Origin: Noviherbaspirillum cavernae
GTDB lineage: Bacteria > Pseudomonadota > Gammaproteobacteria > Burkholderiales > Burkholderiaceae_D
Direction: 5' to 3'
DNA length: 64,000 bases
Assembly: GCF_003590875.1 (NCBI RefSeq)
Contig: NZ_QYUN01000002.1
Coordinates: forward strand, 2,232,001 to 2,296,000
Part shown: positions 30,631-39,978 of the stretch, piece after piece
Layout of the letters: each line of letters opens with the position of its first letter
Numbering within the stretch: position 1 is the stretch's first letter
Program-made: the position numbers and the translations under genes
Notes under the pieces: model-generated
Seen by the model: only the letters and a program-made list of their open reading frames with translations
Told to the model about the DNA's origin: nothing
Databases searched by the model: none

Positions 30631-31590
30631 ATGATTGCTCTTCTTGCAAAGATTTTGCTTGCGCTGCAATTTGCCGTCGCCTGCGGCATTGGGTTTGCGC
30701 TCATGCGGACTGGCCGGATTGATCATGCTTTCGTTGCAGTTCTGCTTGGTGGCGCGATCGTGCTGCTCTTGCGTCTATTGATAACGGCCAACAATTTTTT
30801 CCTTTCATGGCGCTTTCGTAGCGAGATGCCGGCGGCGTATCGACTCGATTGGCGACAACGATGCATATTGTTTTTCGGAGAGTTTGCGGCCACGATGACA
30901 ACCTCGTCCTGGCTAATGCCTTTTCGTGCCTTTTCGAGCCGCGCTGCATCGCATCCCGTCACATTGCCGTTACTGCTCGTCCATGGATACGGATGCAACA
31001 GCGGATACTGGCATCCATTGAGCAAGCTTCTATTGCGCGTGGGAATCAGTCATCGCGCCATCGACATGGAACCGGTAACGGGCGGAATCGATGACTATGT
31101 GTCTGCGATACATCAGGCGGTGGAAATCTTGCGGCGCGAATCCGGTTGTAGCAAGGTCATCATCATCGCGCACAGCATGGGAGGCCTGGCGGCACGCGCA
31201 TATTTGCGCCGTCATGGCGCACACCACATTGCCAGGATCATCACACTCGGCACGCCGCATCGAGGAACGGGCGTGGCGCAATTCGGTGTCGGTTTGAATT
31301 GCAAGCAAATGCACTGGACAAGCGGCGAAGACGAAGGGGTCTGCAGCGAATGGTTGTGCGAGTTGGCAGCGAGCGAAACTGCGGCAAGCAATGCGTTGTT
31401 CGTCTCCATCTACTCCCATCACGACAACATCATTGCACCCCAGACATCATCGTATTTACCCGGCGCGATCAATATTGCGCTTGGCGGCATCGGGCATGTT
31501 GCGCTCGGCCTCCATCCCCGGGTTCAGACGTTGATTGTCGAAGAGGTTCGCAAGGCCTCGCGCGTACAGCCCGCCGTGAGTGTTCTATAG
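30631..31590 (+). CDS. Alpha/beta-hydrolase, triacylglycerol-lipase-like
   Basis: The 319-residue protein has two N-terminal membrane segments (about 1-60). The hydrolase fold then begins at LLLVHGYGCNSGYWH. The nucleophile is Ser182 in IIAHSMGGLAARAYL, followed by TLGTPHRGTG. Asp in YSHHDNIIAPQ and His in IGHVALGLHP complete a plausible triad. It resembles bacterial lipases anchored in the inner membrane. The substrate is unknown. AGGA precedes the ATG. Its last 6 bp overlap the convergent corA end. Confidence 0.85.
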   Translation: MIALLAKILLALQFAVACGIGFALMRTGRIDHAFVAVLLGGAIVLLLRLLITANNFFLSWRFRSEMPAAYRLDWRQRCILFFGEFAATMTTSSWLMPFRAFSSRAASHPVTLPLLLVHGYGCNSGYWHPLSKLLLRVGISHRAIDMEPVTGGIDDYVSAIHQAVEILRRESGCSKVIIIAHSMGGLAARAYLRRHGAHHIARIITLGTPHRGTGVAQFGVGLNCKQMHWTSGEDEGVCSEWLCELAASETAASNALFVSIYSHHDNIIAPQTSSYLPGAINIALGGIGHVALGLHPRVQTLIVEEVRKASRVQPAVSVL

Positions 31591-32550
31591 CCAGCCCGAC
31601 TTCTTGAAGCGGTAATACAGATAGCCGCAGACGACTGCCACAATACCGACCGACACCGGGTAGCCGTACTTCCATTTCAGTTCGGGCATGTTTTCGAAGT
31701 TCATGCCCCACGCGCCAAAGAATGCGGTCGCCACAGCAAAGATCGCGGCCCACGCCGCGAGCCGTTTGTTGACCTCACTCTCGTCGATGGTCACCATCGA
31801 GAGGTTTACCTGAATCGCCGTGGTTATCGTGTCGCGGATGGCGTCAATCGATGTGTTGATACGGTACAGGTGATCATACACATCGCGGAAGTATTCCTGC
31901 ATGTTTGCGCACACCCTCGGCACGCGTCCGCCATACAGCTTCGACACGGCTTCCATCAAGGGCGTTACCGCGTGCTTGAGTACCGTCACCTTGCGCTTGA
32001 GCTGATACAGCCTCTCGATGTTGGCACGCTCGGAACCCTTGCTGAAAATCTGTTCCTCGACCAGTTCCAGTTCCGTTTCGATCGCATCGAGGATGGGGAA
32101 ATAGCGGTCGACCACGGCATCCATCAATGCATAAAAGACGAACGCCGATCCTTGCTTGAGCAGTTCCGGCTCATGCTCGCAGCGTGCGCGCACGCCGAGG
32201 AATCCCTGCTGGCTTCGATTACGTATCGACAGGATGTAGTTCTCTTGAACGAAGATATCGAGTTCACCGACAATTAATTCACCGTCGATCATTTCGACCG
32301 TGTGCACGACGGCAAACAGCGAGTCGCCGTATTCCTCGATCTTCGGCCGCTGATGCCCGTGCTGCGCATCCTCGACCGCCAGCTCGTGCAAATCGAATTC
32401 GTCCTGCATCTGAGCCAGCTCCGCCGGTTCTGCATCCTTCAAGGCCACCCAGACAAAGCAGTCCGGCCGGCGAACATAATCGCTGATCTGCCGGATAGGT
32501 ACATCGCACAGTTTCTTGCCTTCTTGGTAAGCGACGCAATTGATAAGCAT
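31585..32550 (-). CDS. corA: Magnesium/cobalt transport protein CorA
   Basis: Pentameric Mg2+/Co2+ channel of the inner membrane. It has 321 residues, with a large cytoplasmic N-terminal domain and two C-terminal helices. The selectivity motif GMN is present in FFGAWGMNFENMPELKW near residue 283, with the usual acidic loop behind it. It is monocistronic and overlaps the lipase gene tail to tail. Confidence 0.96.
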   Translation of the reverse strand: MLINCVAYQEGKKLCDVPIRQISDYVRRPDCFVWVALKDAEPAELAQMQDEFDLHELAVEDAQHGHQRPKIEEYGDSLFAVVHTVEMIDGELIVGELDIFVQENYILSIRNRSQQGFLGVRARCEHEPELLKQGSAFVFYALMDAVVDRYFPILDAIETELELVEEQIFSKGSERANIERLYQLKRKVTVLKHAVTPLMEAVSKLYGGRVPRVCANMQEYFRDVYDHLYRINTSIDAIRDTITTAIQVNLSMVTIDESEVNKRLAAWAAIFAVATAFFGAWGMNFENMPELKWKYGYPVSVGIVAVVCGYLYYRFKKSGWL

Positions 32551-32669
32551 GGATCGGGACTCCGGAAAACAATCTCGGCAAGGTTACGCTGACAACAGCA
32601 CGCGCTTGCATGGGTTCATCAGAAACTGGTGCGCACGTTATGGCCGTTCGCTCTACGCCGTATGAGACA

Positions 32670-33323
32670 TCAGCACAGCACGCGCACGCCATCGGGCGTG
32701 TCGATATGCGCGACCAGCCGTGGACCGGCGCCTGCTTCCGAGGGGCATATCATCAGCCGTTGCTCGGGCTCCAGGCCGATTCGCTTCCATTGTTCGGCAA
32801 GGTACTGCGGCTGAGGATGATGGACCTCCAGCCTTGTCAAACGGCAGCCGGCGTCCGGCATGGCATGCGTTGGATGCTTCGAAGCCGGCCATTGGATCAG
32901 GCTCGGCATCGCGCCGTTTTCGACCAGCCCCCCATCGTCGGGGATCGTGATGTCCCATTTCAGGTCCCCGCGACGCATCTCGACGATCGGTCCAAGCACG
33001 GGTATCGCGGCGGAAGCGATGTCCTCGGTACGGGCGGCGAAGGTCGCAAGATAAGGCCCGGAAGCAAGCCGTTGTCTTTGCTCGTTGTCGTCCATGCCGA
33101 ACCACCTCGGATGCGCGATCGGAGCAGCATTGGGGTTGATCGCGATGACTTCGAGATAAATGCCTTGCCCGAGGTTGAGCAAGTAATTATGGGTGCCGGT
33201 GCGGACGTGCTCACCGCCCTTCAGCATGTGCGTACCCAGCAAGGCATTGCAATGGGCGACACCTTGTTCAAGGTCCGCGGCAACGACGACGAGGTGATCA
33301 AGAATGGAGTTGATTGAAGACAC
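32670..33323 (-). CDS. Glyoxalase-like (VOC) domain protein
   Basis: The 217-residue product starts at GTG 33323 with AAAGG six bases upstream. MSSINSILDHLVVVAADLEQG opens a VOC fold; the pattern YLLNLGQGIYLEVIAINPNA then HPRWFGMDD fits the 'glyoxalase-like domain' group. The substrate and metal use cannot be told from sequence. Confidence 0.8.
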   Translation of the reverse strand: MSSINSILDHLVVVAADLEQGVAHCNALLGTHMLKGGEHVRTGTHNYLLNLGQGIYLEVIAINPNAAPIAHPRWFGMDDNEQRQRLASGPYLATFAARTEDIASAAIPVLGPIVEMRRGDLKWDITIPDDGGLVENGAMPSLIQWPASKHPTHAMPDAGCRLTRLEVHHPQPQYLAEQWKRIGLEPEQRLMICPSEAGAGPRLVAHIDTPDGVRVLC

Positions 33324-33515
33324 GATTGACCTTTCTTTCCGGCGTGAGTCATCCGACGAATCGGCGCGACGATATTGCGAATCCGTAATTTTGAACCTTT
33401 TTAGCCATCTGACAACTCATAGCAATAACGGGGTCTCGCCACTCTTGCGCGAGAGGACAAATTCATGTTGGCACAAATTTCCGGTTTGCAGCAATCAATG
33501 ACAAAGGAGTTTCTG

Positions 33516-33986
33516 ATGAAACGAGGTTTCAAGGCAATTGCAACCGCACTTGTACTGCTGGCCAGCGGCGTGGTTTCCGCCGGCGCAGACCTGGTAGACG
33601 CTGCGGCGGCCAATGGCGGAGCGAAGACTTTTGCAGCGGCGGCAAAGGAATCCGGCTTCAGCGAGTGGCTCAAGCGCGATGGTCCCTACACAGTGTTCGC
33701 GCCGGATGATGCTGCATTCGACAAGCTGGCGCCAGCCACCAGGGATGCACTGATGAAGGACAAGGCGAAGCTGGCACAAGTGCTCGCCTATCACGTCATT
33801 CCCGGGAAAATCATGGTCACCGACATCAAGCCCGGCCAGGTCCAGACGATCCAGGGCGGCACGGTCAAGATCAGTTCGGACAACGGCAAGGTGACGGTCA
33901 ACGAGGCAAACGTGACGCAAAGCGATGTGGTGGCCGACAATGGTGTGATCCACGTGATCGATACCGTGGTGCTACCCAAGGATTGA
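33516..33986 (+). CDS. Secreted fasciclin (FAS1) domain protein
   Basis: ATG 33516, five bases after AAAGGAG, gives 156 residues. There is a signal peptide (about 1-24, ending VVSAGA) and a single FAS1 domain. Its motifs are YTVFAPDDAAFDKL (H1-type) and VLAYHVIPGKI, then DNGVIHVIDTVVLP (H2-type). FAS1 proteins act in surface adhesion. It stands alone, and no terminator was found behind it. Confidence 0.9.
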   Translation: MKRGFKAIATALVLLASGVVSAGADLVDAAAANGGAKTFAAAAKESGFSEWLKRDGPYTVFAPDDAAFDKLAPATRDALMKDKAKLAQVLAYHVIPGKIMVTDIKPGQVQTIQGGTVKISSDNGKVTVNEANVTQSDVVADNGVIHVIDTVVLPKD

Positions 33987-34311
33987 TCCGCCATTCACGG
34001 CTTCCCGGCTGATTCGAGGCGGCATGCGCGGTGTCCTGGACGCGAAGGCAATCATCCTCAAGCGCGCATGCCCGCTGCATCATCTCATGGCCGGTCCGCT
34101 GAAAATGCGGCTTTGCAGCTTCGCAAATGCGCTCCAAACATGGACGGTTGCTGCATCGATCAATGGGTAGTTCAGGCGACAGCATTCACGGTTTCGAGCG
34201 ACTCTCTGGCCTGCGTTGCACGCGGCAGCGACTCTGCCACTCCATGTTTTCAAGGAACGATTTATCGGTGTTATCCTTGTGCGCAATGAAAGCAAGGAGG
34301 GGAAAAACCGC
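33987..34311. other. 325-bp intergenic region without a recognised gene
   Basis: No convincing ORF, tRNA, terminator or repeat is seen. Its last 20 bases hold the AGGAGG ribosome site of the TetR gene. The promoter of that gene is expected here, but no clear boxes were recognised. Confidence 0.6.
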
Positions 34312-35040
34312 ATGCAACAGAAAGCCCCACGCCGTACACGTGAACGCATTCTTGAATTGTCGCTGCGGATGTTCAACGAGTTTGGCGAACCGAACATCAC
34401 GACGACAGTGATCGCCGAAGAGATGAACATCTCGCCGGGCAACCTGTATTACCACTTCCGCAACAAGGACGACATCGTCAACTCGCTGTTCGCCCAGTTC
34501 GAGACGGAAATCGGCCGCATGCTGGCAGTACCCGCCGACCGCCGGCCGAATATCGAGGACGTGTGGCTTTACCTGCATCTTTCCTTCGAGCTGGTGTGGC
34601 GTTATCGCTTCTTCTATCGCGATCTGAGCGACCTGCTGTCGCGCAACCGCAAGCTGGAACTGCACTTCAAGCAGATTTTCGCGCACAAGATCAAGGTCGC
34701 GCACCAGTTATGCGTCGGCATGCGCGGCGACAAGGCGCTGGAAGCGACCGACCTGGAAATCGATGCGCTTGCCACCAACATGGTGGTCGTGGCGACCTAT
34801 TGGCTGTCGTATGAATACGTGCGCAACCCGCGCAAATATACCGAGCAGGAAGTCATGACCGAGGCATTGGGACGCGGCTGCTATCAGGTGCTGTCATTGA
34901 TCGGCCCCTATCTTCGCGGCGAAACGCATCAGCGGCTCGAAAAACTGATCAAGGACTATGTAGAAAAATCAGACAAGGCGCCGCAACGCCTCCTGCCGGC
35001 AACGCAGTCCGCAAGCCGCGGCAGCAAGGCCGGCGCATGA
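34312..35040 (+). CDS. TetR/AcrR-family transcriptional regulator
   Basis: ATG 34312, about ten bases after AGGAGG, gives 242 residues starting MQQKAPRRTRERILELSLRM. The TetR helix-turn-helix covers about 10-56 (TTTVIAEEMNISPGNLYYHF). The C-terminal domain is long, with a basic, low-complexity tail. The ligand and targets are unknown; the next gene, 43 bp on, encodes a LOG-family protein and may be cotranscribed. Confidence 0.9.
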   Translation: MQQKAPRRTRERILELSLRMFNEFGEPNITTTVIAEEMNISPGNLYYHFRNKDDIVNSLFAQFETEIGRMLAVPADRRPNIEDVWLYLHLSFELVWRYRFFYRDLSDLLSRNRKLELHFKQIFAHKIKVAHQLCVGMRGDKALEATDLEIDALATNMVVVATYWLSYEYVRNPRKYTEQEVMTEALGRGCYQVLSLIGPYLRGETHQRLEKLIKDYVEKSDKAPQRLLPATQSASRGSKAGA

Positions 35041-35083
35041 TCCGGCATTTTCGCCACCGCCCTGCAATCACCCGTCGATCAAC

Positions 35084-35680
35084 ATGATGAAATCCCTCTG
35101 CGTCTACTGCGGTTCCTCCATCGGTGGCGATGCCTTTTACGCCCAGGCCGCGCGTGAACTGGCCCGCGAAATGGTCAACGACAATATCGCGCTGGTCTAT
35201 GGCGGCGGCAAAGTCGGCCTCATGGGGGTCATTGCGGATGAGATATTGCGACTGGGCGGCGAAGCCACAGGCGTGATCCCGAAAGCACTGATGGACAAGG
35301 AAGTCGGGCACGTCGGCCTGACCCGCCTGCATATCGTCAAGGACATGCATGAGCGCAAAGCCATGATGGCGGATCTGTCGGATGGATTCATTGCGATGCC
35401 GGGCGGCATCGGCACGCTGGAAGAACTCTTCGAGATATTTACCTGGTCACAGCTCGGCCTGCATGACAAGCCGATCGGCCTGCTCAATGCCAACGGCTTT
35501 TATGACGGCTTGATCGCATTTCTGAAGCATGTCGTGGATCAGGGATTTCTGAAGGAAAGCCAGGCTTCCTTGCTGATGCATGCGTCGCACCCGGATGCGT
35601 TGGTCCAATTGTTCAAATCATTTCACCCGCAGCGTCACGACAAGCTGCTTGATCCGGAATCCGCGCGAACGATTGTCTGA
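35084..35680 (+). CDS. LOG-family protein (cytokinin riboside 5'-monophosphate phosphoribohydrolase-like)
   Basis: The 198-residue protein has the LOG Rossmann fold, starting MMKSLCVYCGSSIGG. The active-site motif PGGIGTLEEL is at 106-115, and the Arg/Lys motif MHERKAMM is just before it. LOG proteins cleave nucleoside monophosphates to base and ribose phosphate; the bacterial substrate is often AMP. It converges with mshN, 46 bp apart. Confidence 0.92.
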   Translation: MMKSLCVYCGSSIGGDAFYAQAARELAREMVNDNIALVYGGGKVGLMGVIADEILRLGGEATGVIPKALMDKEVGHVGLTRLHIVKDMHERKAMMADLSDGFIAMPGGIGTLEELFEIFTWSQLGLHDKPIGLLNANGFYDGLIAFLKHVVDQGFLKESQASLLMHASHPDALVQLFKSFHPQRHDKLLDPESARTIV

Positions 35681-35726
35681 ACCCGTTCTCGCAGAGGTTT
35701 GCTGAACGCCGCATTCCACATTGCGA

Positions 35727-36920
35727 TCAACGCTGCAACTGCGTCAATTTGGATTCGACAAATGCGAGCAGCTCGGGCGACAGCGAATTGGATCCCTTGG
35801 CGCGGCTGAAGGCTTCTTCTGCTTCGCTCATGCGATGTTCCGCCTGCAGCGAAATTCCCAGCCCCATCCACCAGACACCGTTCTGCGGCGATTTTTGCAA
35901 CGCCACCAGATAGTGCTCGACCGCTTCCTTGTGCCGCGTATCGCGTTGCAGCAACGCGGCCAGGTAGGCCTGATAGTCCGCGCGGTCGAGCGCATAACGC
36001 AGGCTGCGTTCCAGGGTATCGATAGCGGGCCGCAGTTCGCCTTTCTCCAATTGCAGGCGCGAGGCGATCATCGCCAACCCCGGCTGCGCAGGATCGATGT
36101 CCAGGCCTTCACGCGCCCTGCGGAAGGCGTCGTCCTGACGCCTGCTCTCCAACAGAATGCCGACCAGTACCTGACGAGCCGCCGCATGCTGCGCATCGAG
36201 TTGCAGCACCTGTTCCAGGCTGGCGACGGCATCGGATGTCTTGCCATGCTGGCGCAGTTGCAGCGCCTTGCGATATTCGTTGTCCGCGCGCTGCGCCGGC
36301 GATGATTCCTTGACCTGCTTGTTGAGCGCAACCGGCACGGAAGGTTCGGGCAGTTTCGCCATCCTTGGTGCCGGATGCGCCTGCTCGCGGATCGGCTCCT
36401 CTGCCGTTTCCCTTGCTTTTGCAACCGGCACCGATACTGCGGGCTTGATCGATTTCGCAGGCTTGTCCTGAACGGCAGCCTGCTTTGACGCAAGCGGTGG
36501 CTCGGATGGCGGCGTAAGGACTTGTGCTTGCACCATTTTCGCAACCGGCTTGACATCGGATGCCGGCAGCACATTGGGCGCAGTTGCCGTGTCGATTTTT
36601 TCCTGGCTGCTCGCAGTTGGAGCGACAGGAGCGACTGGTGCCACCGGCGTAGCGGATGGGGCGGGCACAGCGGCAGCCTTCACCGGCGTCGAGGGACGGT
36701 TTTCCGTGCGCGCGGTAGATGCCGCGGGCGCGGGACGCAACAGCAGCCACGCAACCACGCCGGCAAGGATGACCGCCACGGCGAGCACAATCCACCATGC
36801 GATGTGCGTGCGGCTGCCGCGTTTGCCAACAACCCGGACCTGGCTGCCATAGGTGCCCGTGCCGGGCACTTCGGAACGGCGCGCATCCAGGTCCTGCAGC
36901 ATTTGATTGATGAGGCTCAT
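35727..36920 (-). CDS. mshN: MSHA biogenesis protein MshN
   Basis: ATG 36920 overlaps the mshM stop by 4 bp and gives 397 residues starting MSLINQMLQDLDARRSE, the typical MshN beginning. One membrane helix lies at about 42-62. A Pro/Ala/Val-rich linker (about 65-200) spans the periplasm. Several TPR units follow (about 215-395, e.g. YRKALQLRQHGKTSDAVASL). It is the last gene of the pilus locus. Confidence 0.9.
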   Translation of the reverse strand: MSLINQMLQDLDARRSEVPGTGTYGSQVRVVGKRGSRTHIAWWIVLAVAVILAGVVAWLLLRPAPAASTARTENRPSTPVKAAAVPAPSATPVAPVAPVAPTASSQEKIDTATAPNVLPASDVKPVAKMVQAQVLTPPSEPPLASKQAAVQDKPAKSIKPAVSVPVAKARETAEEPIREQAHPAPRMAKLPEPSVPVALNKQVKESSPAQRADNEYRKALQLRQHGKTSDAVASLEQVLQLDAQHAAARQVLVGILLESRRQDDAFRRAREGLDIDPAQPGLAMIASRLQLEKGELRPAIDTLERSLRYALDRADYQAYLAALLQRDTRHKEAVEHYLVALQKSPQNGVWWMGLGISLQAEHRMSEAEEAFSRAKGSNSLSPELLAFVESKLTQLQR

Positions 36921-37816
36921 CGGAAGTAGGTCCATCCCATGCTGGTGCCGGCGACCAGCAGCCCGAGCGCGCCGACCAGCGCCCAACGCCATGGCAATGC
37001 ACGTTTCTGGGCTGCGCCGGTATCCTTTGCCGCCGCCGCCACATAACGCGCCGTGATCTCCTGCTTCCCTTCGCCATAGGCCAGCATCAGGGACTTGTGC
37101 GCAAGGATGTTGACCAGCCGCGGCACGCCGCCGCTGGCCTTGTAGAGTGCCTTGATCGCGCCGCGATTGAACAGCCTGCTGCCGGTGTATCCGGCGACGC
37201 TCAGGCGATGCGCGACATAAAACTCCATGTCGTCCTTGGTGAGCGGGCCGAGGTGATAGTGAAACGCGATGCGCTGGTTAAGCTGGCGAATCGATTCCTG
37301 TTGCAGCTTCCGGTCCAGCTCCGGCTGGCCGAACATGACGATCTGCAGCAGCTTGCGCTTGCCGGTTTCGAGATTGGTCAGAAGCCTCAGCGCCTCCAGC
37401 GTCTCCACCGGCATCGCCTGCGCCTCGTCCAGACACAGCAGAACACGCTTGCCTTCGCGCGCCAGCACCAGCAGACGATGGTTGATCGACTTCAGAAGCT
37501 GATGCTGATCGACGTCCTTGTCGAGCGCCAGCGACAGTTCGTCGGCCAGCGCCAGCATCAGCGTGCGCGGTTCGAGGAAGGGATTGGGGATGTAGGCGGT
37601 GACGAAGGTCTTGTCCAGCGACGCCATGAATTTTCGGCACAGCAGCGTCTTGCCGACGCCCACCTCACCCGCGATCTTGATGAAGCCTTCGCCGTTCTTG
37701 GCCGCGATCAGGAGCGTGTTCAAGGCCTCCTGATAATTGGAGCAGGCCAGAAAAAAACTGGTGTCCGGCGTAATGCCGAATGGCAGTTCACGCAAGCCGA
37801 AATGGGTCTTGTACAT
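36917..37816 (-). CDS. mshM: MSHA biogenesis protein MshM, ExeA-like AAA ATPase
   Basis: The 299-residue ATPase of the GspA/ExeA type starts MYKTHFGLRELPFGITPDTS. The Walker A motif GEVGVGKTLL is at about 50-59, and the Walker B LLCLDEAQAM near 130. A C-terminal membrane helix (WALVGALGLLVAGTSMGWTY) is present. It probably helps place or assemble the secretin MshL, encoded 3 bp upstream. It overlaps mshN. Confidence 0.92.
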   Translation of the reverse strand: MYKTHFGLRELPFGITPDTSFFLACSNYQEALNTLLIAAKNGEGFIKIAGEVGVGKTLLCRKFMASLDKTFVTAYIPNPFLEPRTLMLALADELSLALDKDVDQHQLLKSINHRLLVLAREGKRVLLCLDEAQAMPVETLEALRLLTNLETGKRKLLQIVMFGQPELDRKLQQESIRQLNQRIAFHYHLGPLTKDDMEFYVAHRLSVAGYTGSRLFNRGAIKALYKASGGVPRLVNILAHKSLMLAYGEGKQEITARYVAAAAKDTGAAQKRALPWRWALVGALGLLVAGTSMGWTYFR

Positions 37817-37819
37817 AAC

Positions 37820-39571
37820 TCACTGTCCTAACATACCGCGCGGGTCCAGGCTCTGGATGCGCTCCTGACTGTCGAGAATATCCTGCGACCAGTTGCCGGT
37901 ACTTTGAATCACGGTTGGCTTGAGAAGAATGACTAACTCGCGCTTTTGAGTCGCCTGGCTCGTATTCCTGAAGAGGCCGCCCACGCCGGGCAGGTTGCCC
38001 GCGCCGGGGATCTGCGAACGATCCGACACCGTAGCCTGCCGCATCAAGCCGCCGATGGCGACGATCTGTCCGTCCTGGCCGCGCACCACGCTGTCGGTTT
38101 CGGAGGTGTTGCTCGACGGCATAGGGAGGTTGATCGCGCCGCCGAGACTGCCGAGGTCGATGGATTTGTTCACCGTGCTCACCTGGCTCACGGATGGGTG
38201 CACGTGCAGAATGATGTTGTTGCGCTCGTCGATCTGCGGCGTGACGTCCAGCACCACGCCGGAGAAGAACGGCTGGAGCGTGACGCTTGGCGTCGTTGTC
38301 GTTGCCGTGCCGGTCGTCGTGGTGGAACTCACGCCGGTCACGAAGAATTCGTCGGTACCGACCTTGAGCACCGCCTTTTGATTGTTCAATGTCGCGATGC
38401 GCGGACTGGAGAGGACATGTACGGTCCCCTGCGTTTCCAGGAACGAGATCAGCGCGGCAAAGTTGCTTGTCTGAAGCGCCAGACCAAACATCGAGCCGCT
38501 AGCCCCCAATGCCGCCAGCGAGGCGCCCGGCAGGCCGGCGATCGCGGCATCGCCGCCGCTTCCCATCACGCTGCCCGCACCGGACGGCGTCAGCGGCCGC
38601 AGCGCCGTTCCGGGCGACACGAACCCGCCCGACGCACGTCCGTTGCTGCTGTTCCTGAATCCCGCCCAGTTAATGCCGGTCTGAAAACTGTCGTTCAGCT
38701 GCACTTCCAGAATCTTCGCTTCCAGCACGACCTGCCGGTCAACGGAGAGCTGGGTCGCCTTGAGATAGGCGGCGACATTGCGCAGCTCATCAGGCATCGC
38801 GCGCACGACCACCACACCCGACTGGGGGCTGATCACGATGCTGCGCCCTTCCTTGCCGGCGCCGACGATGGCGTTCAGCGCGACTCTCAGCTCGCTCCAG
38901 AAATCGCTTGTCGTGGCCGTGGTGACCTTCGAGCCTTCCAGCGCACGCGCAGTGGTACCGGGCTGGTTCTGATTGTTGTTGTTGTTATTGTTGTTGTTAT
39001 TGTTGTTCCCGCCACCGCCATTGCCGCCACCGCTGTTTCCGCCGGACTGCAACTCATTGAAGGAACCCTGGATCACACGCGTATCCGATGTGCCCTTGCG
39101 GTTGCCAGTCAGGTAATTGACCTGAAAAACCTTCGTCTGGATCGTCAGCGGCTTGATGACGATGCGCGAGCCGTCCACCTTGTAATCGTAGCCATACAGT
39201 TCGCGAATGGCGTCGAGTGCCTCGAACAGCGTCACGTCCTTGAGGTTCGCCGAAATCGTGCCGGTCACTTCCGGATGCACCAGCATGTTGTAGCGCGTAC
39301 CGGAAACGAGCGCCATGAAGAATTGCGCCGCCGGGACGTTGTTGAAAGTGACGCTGAAACGCTCCTCCACCGGCTGCCGCGCCTTGGGCATGTCGATTTG
39401 CAAAGGCGGGAGCAAAGCTGCGGCGACCGCATCCGGCTGCGCCGGCTTGGCAGCGGCCTGGCTCGCCTTGCGCATTTCCGCATTGATCAAGTCATAGGTC
39501 TCGGTCCTGGGCGTCGGTGCTGCACACCCGACCAGACTGACGATGACCATGACCAATATTGTTTTTTGCAC
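37820..39571 (-). CDS. mshL: MSHA biogenesis secretin MshL
   Basis: Outer-membrane secretin through which the pilus leaves the cell. It has 583 residues from GTG 39571 and a lipoprotein signal (VSLVGCAAP). N-terminal secretin/STN-type domains cover about 65-150 and the secretin core about 290-560 (VLSSPRIATLNNQKAVLKVG; VTPQIDERNNIILHVHPSVS). Between them is a Gly/Asn low-complexity stretch with twelve consecutive Asn. It lies 8 bp after mshK. Confidence 0.95.
   Translation of the reverse strand: MQKTILVMVIVSLVGCAAPTPRTETYDLINAEMRKASQAAAKPAQPDAVAAALLPPLQIDMPKARQPVEERFSVTFNNVPAAQFFMALVSGTRYNMLVHPEVTGTISANLKDVTLFEALDAIRELYGYDYKVDGSRIVIKPLTIQTKVFQVNYLTGNRKGTSDTRVIQGSFNELQSGGNSGGGNGGGGNNNNNNNNNNNNQNQPGTTARALEGSKVTTATTSDFWSELRVALNAIVGAGKEGRSIVISPQSGVVVVRAMPDELRNVAAYLKATQLSVDRQVVLEAKILEVQLNDSFQTGINWAGFRNSSNGRASGGFVSPGTALRPLTPSGAGSVMGSGGDAAIAGLPGASLAALGASGSMFGLALQTSNFAALISFLETQGTVHVLSSPRIATLNNQKAVLKVGTDEFFVTGVSSTTTTGTATTTTPSVTLQPFFSGVVLDVTPQIDERNNIILHVHPSVSQVSTVNKSIDLGSLGGAINLPMPSSNTSETDSVVRGQDGQIVAIGGLMRQATVSDRSQIPGAGNLPGVGGLFRNTSQATQKRELVILLKPTVIQSTGNWSQDILDSQERIQSLDPRGMLGQ
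38972..39008. repeat. Trinucleotide microsatellite (Asn codons) in mshL
   Basis: Twelve consecutive codons are AAC or AAT in a near-perfect trinucleotide array within the secretin gene. Any change in repeat number keeps frame, so it would alter only the linker length. Confidence 0.85.
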
Positions 39572-39579
39572 TGTGTCCC

Positions 39580-39978
39580 TTACTTTTCTTGCCCCCGCAA
39601 CGCGGGCTTGTTGCTGACGCGGCTCGATGCCGGCAGCTTTTCAATGCTTGGGAAAAGCTTCAATGTCTGTACTTCGCTGCCGTTTCGCAAAACAACTTCC
39701 GCATCGGTGATCTTGATGACGCGCGCATCGCCGAATTGTTCGCCCAGCCTGACCGTGCGTCCGCTGATGATGGCTTCGGCGCGCCCCGGTCCGATCAGCA
39801 CGGATTGCAATACCGGCCCGGCATCGACAGCGCCGTACGCGCTGTCCAGTGCCCCCGGCGGACGCGTCGGATCGGCCATGATTTCGGCAAGCGCCACCGA
39901 CGCCGGCAAACAACAGCACAGCAGCAGCGCGCCATGGCGCAAGCCGGTCACAATCAATTGACTCAAATGTTTAGCCAT
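39580..39978 (-). CDS. mshK: MSHA biogenesis protein MshK (PilP-like)
   Basis: The 132-residue periplasmic protein has a signal sequence (about 1-32). The phrase IMADPTRPPGALD is the typical MshK/GspC-like beginning of the mature part. It probably links the inner-membrane alignment complex to MshL. It overlaps mshJ by 16 bp. Confidence 0.85.
   Translation of the reverse strand: MAKHLSQLIVTGLRHGALLLCCCLPASVALAEIMADPTRPPGALDSAYGAVDAGPVLQSVLIGPGRAEAIISGRTVRLGEQFGDARVIKITDAEVVLRNGSEVQTLKLFPSIEKLPASSRVSNKPALRGQEK

Noticed and set aside
37946..39961. Very long open frame on the plus strand (over 600 codons), antisense to mshL and mshK
   Set aside because: It is Arg/His/Gln-rich with no family resemblance, and mirrors the codon bias of mshL/mshK on the other strand. 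High GC makes such frames common.
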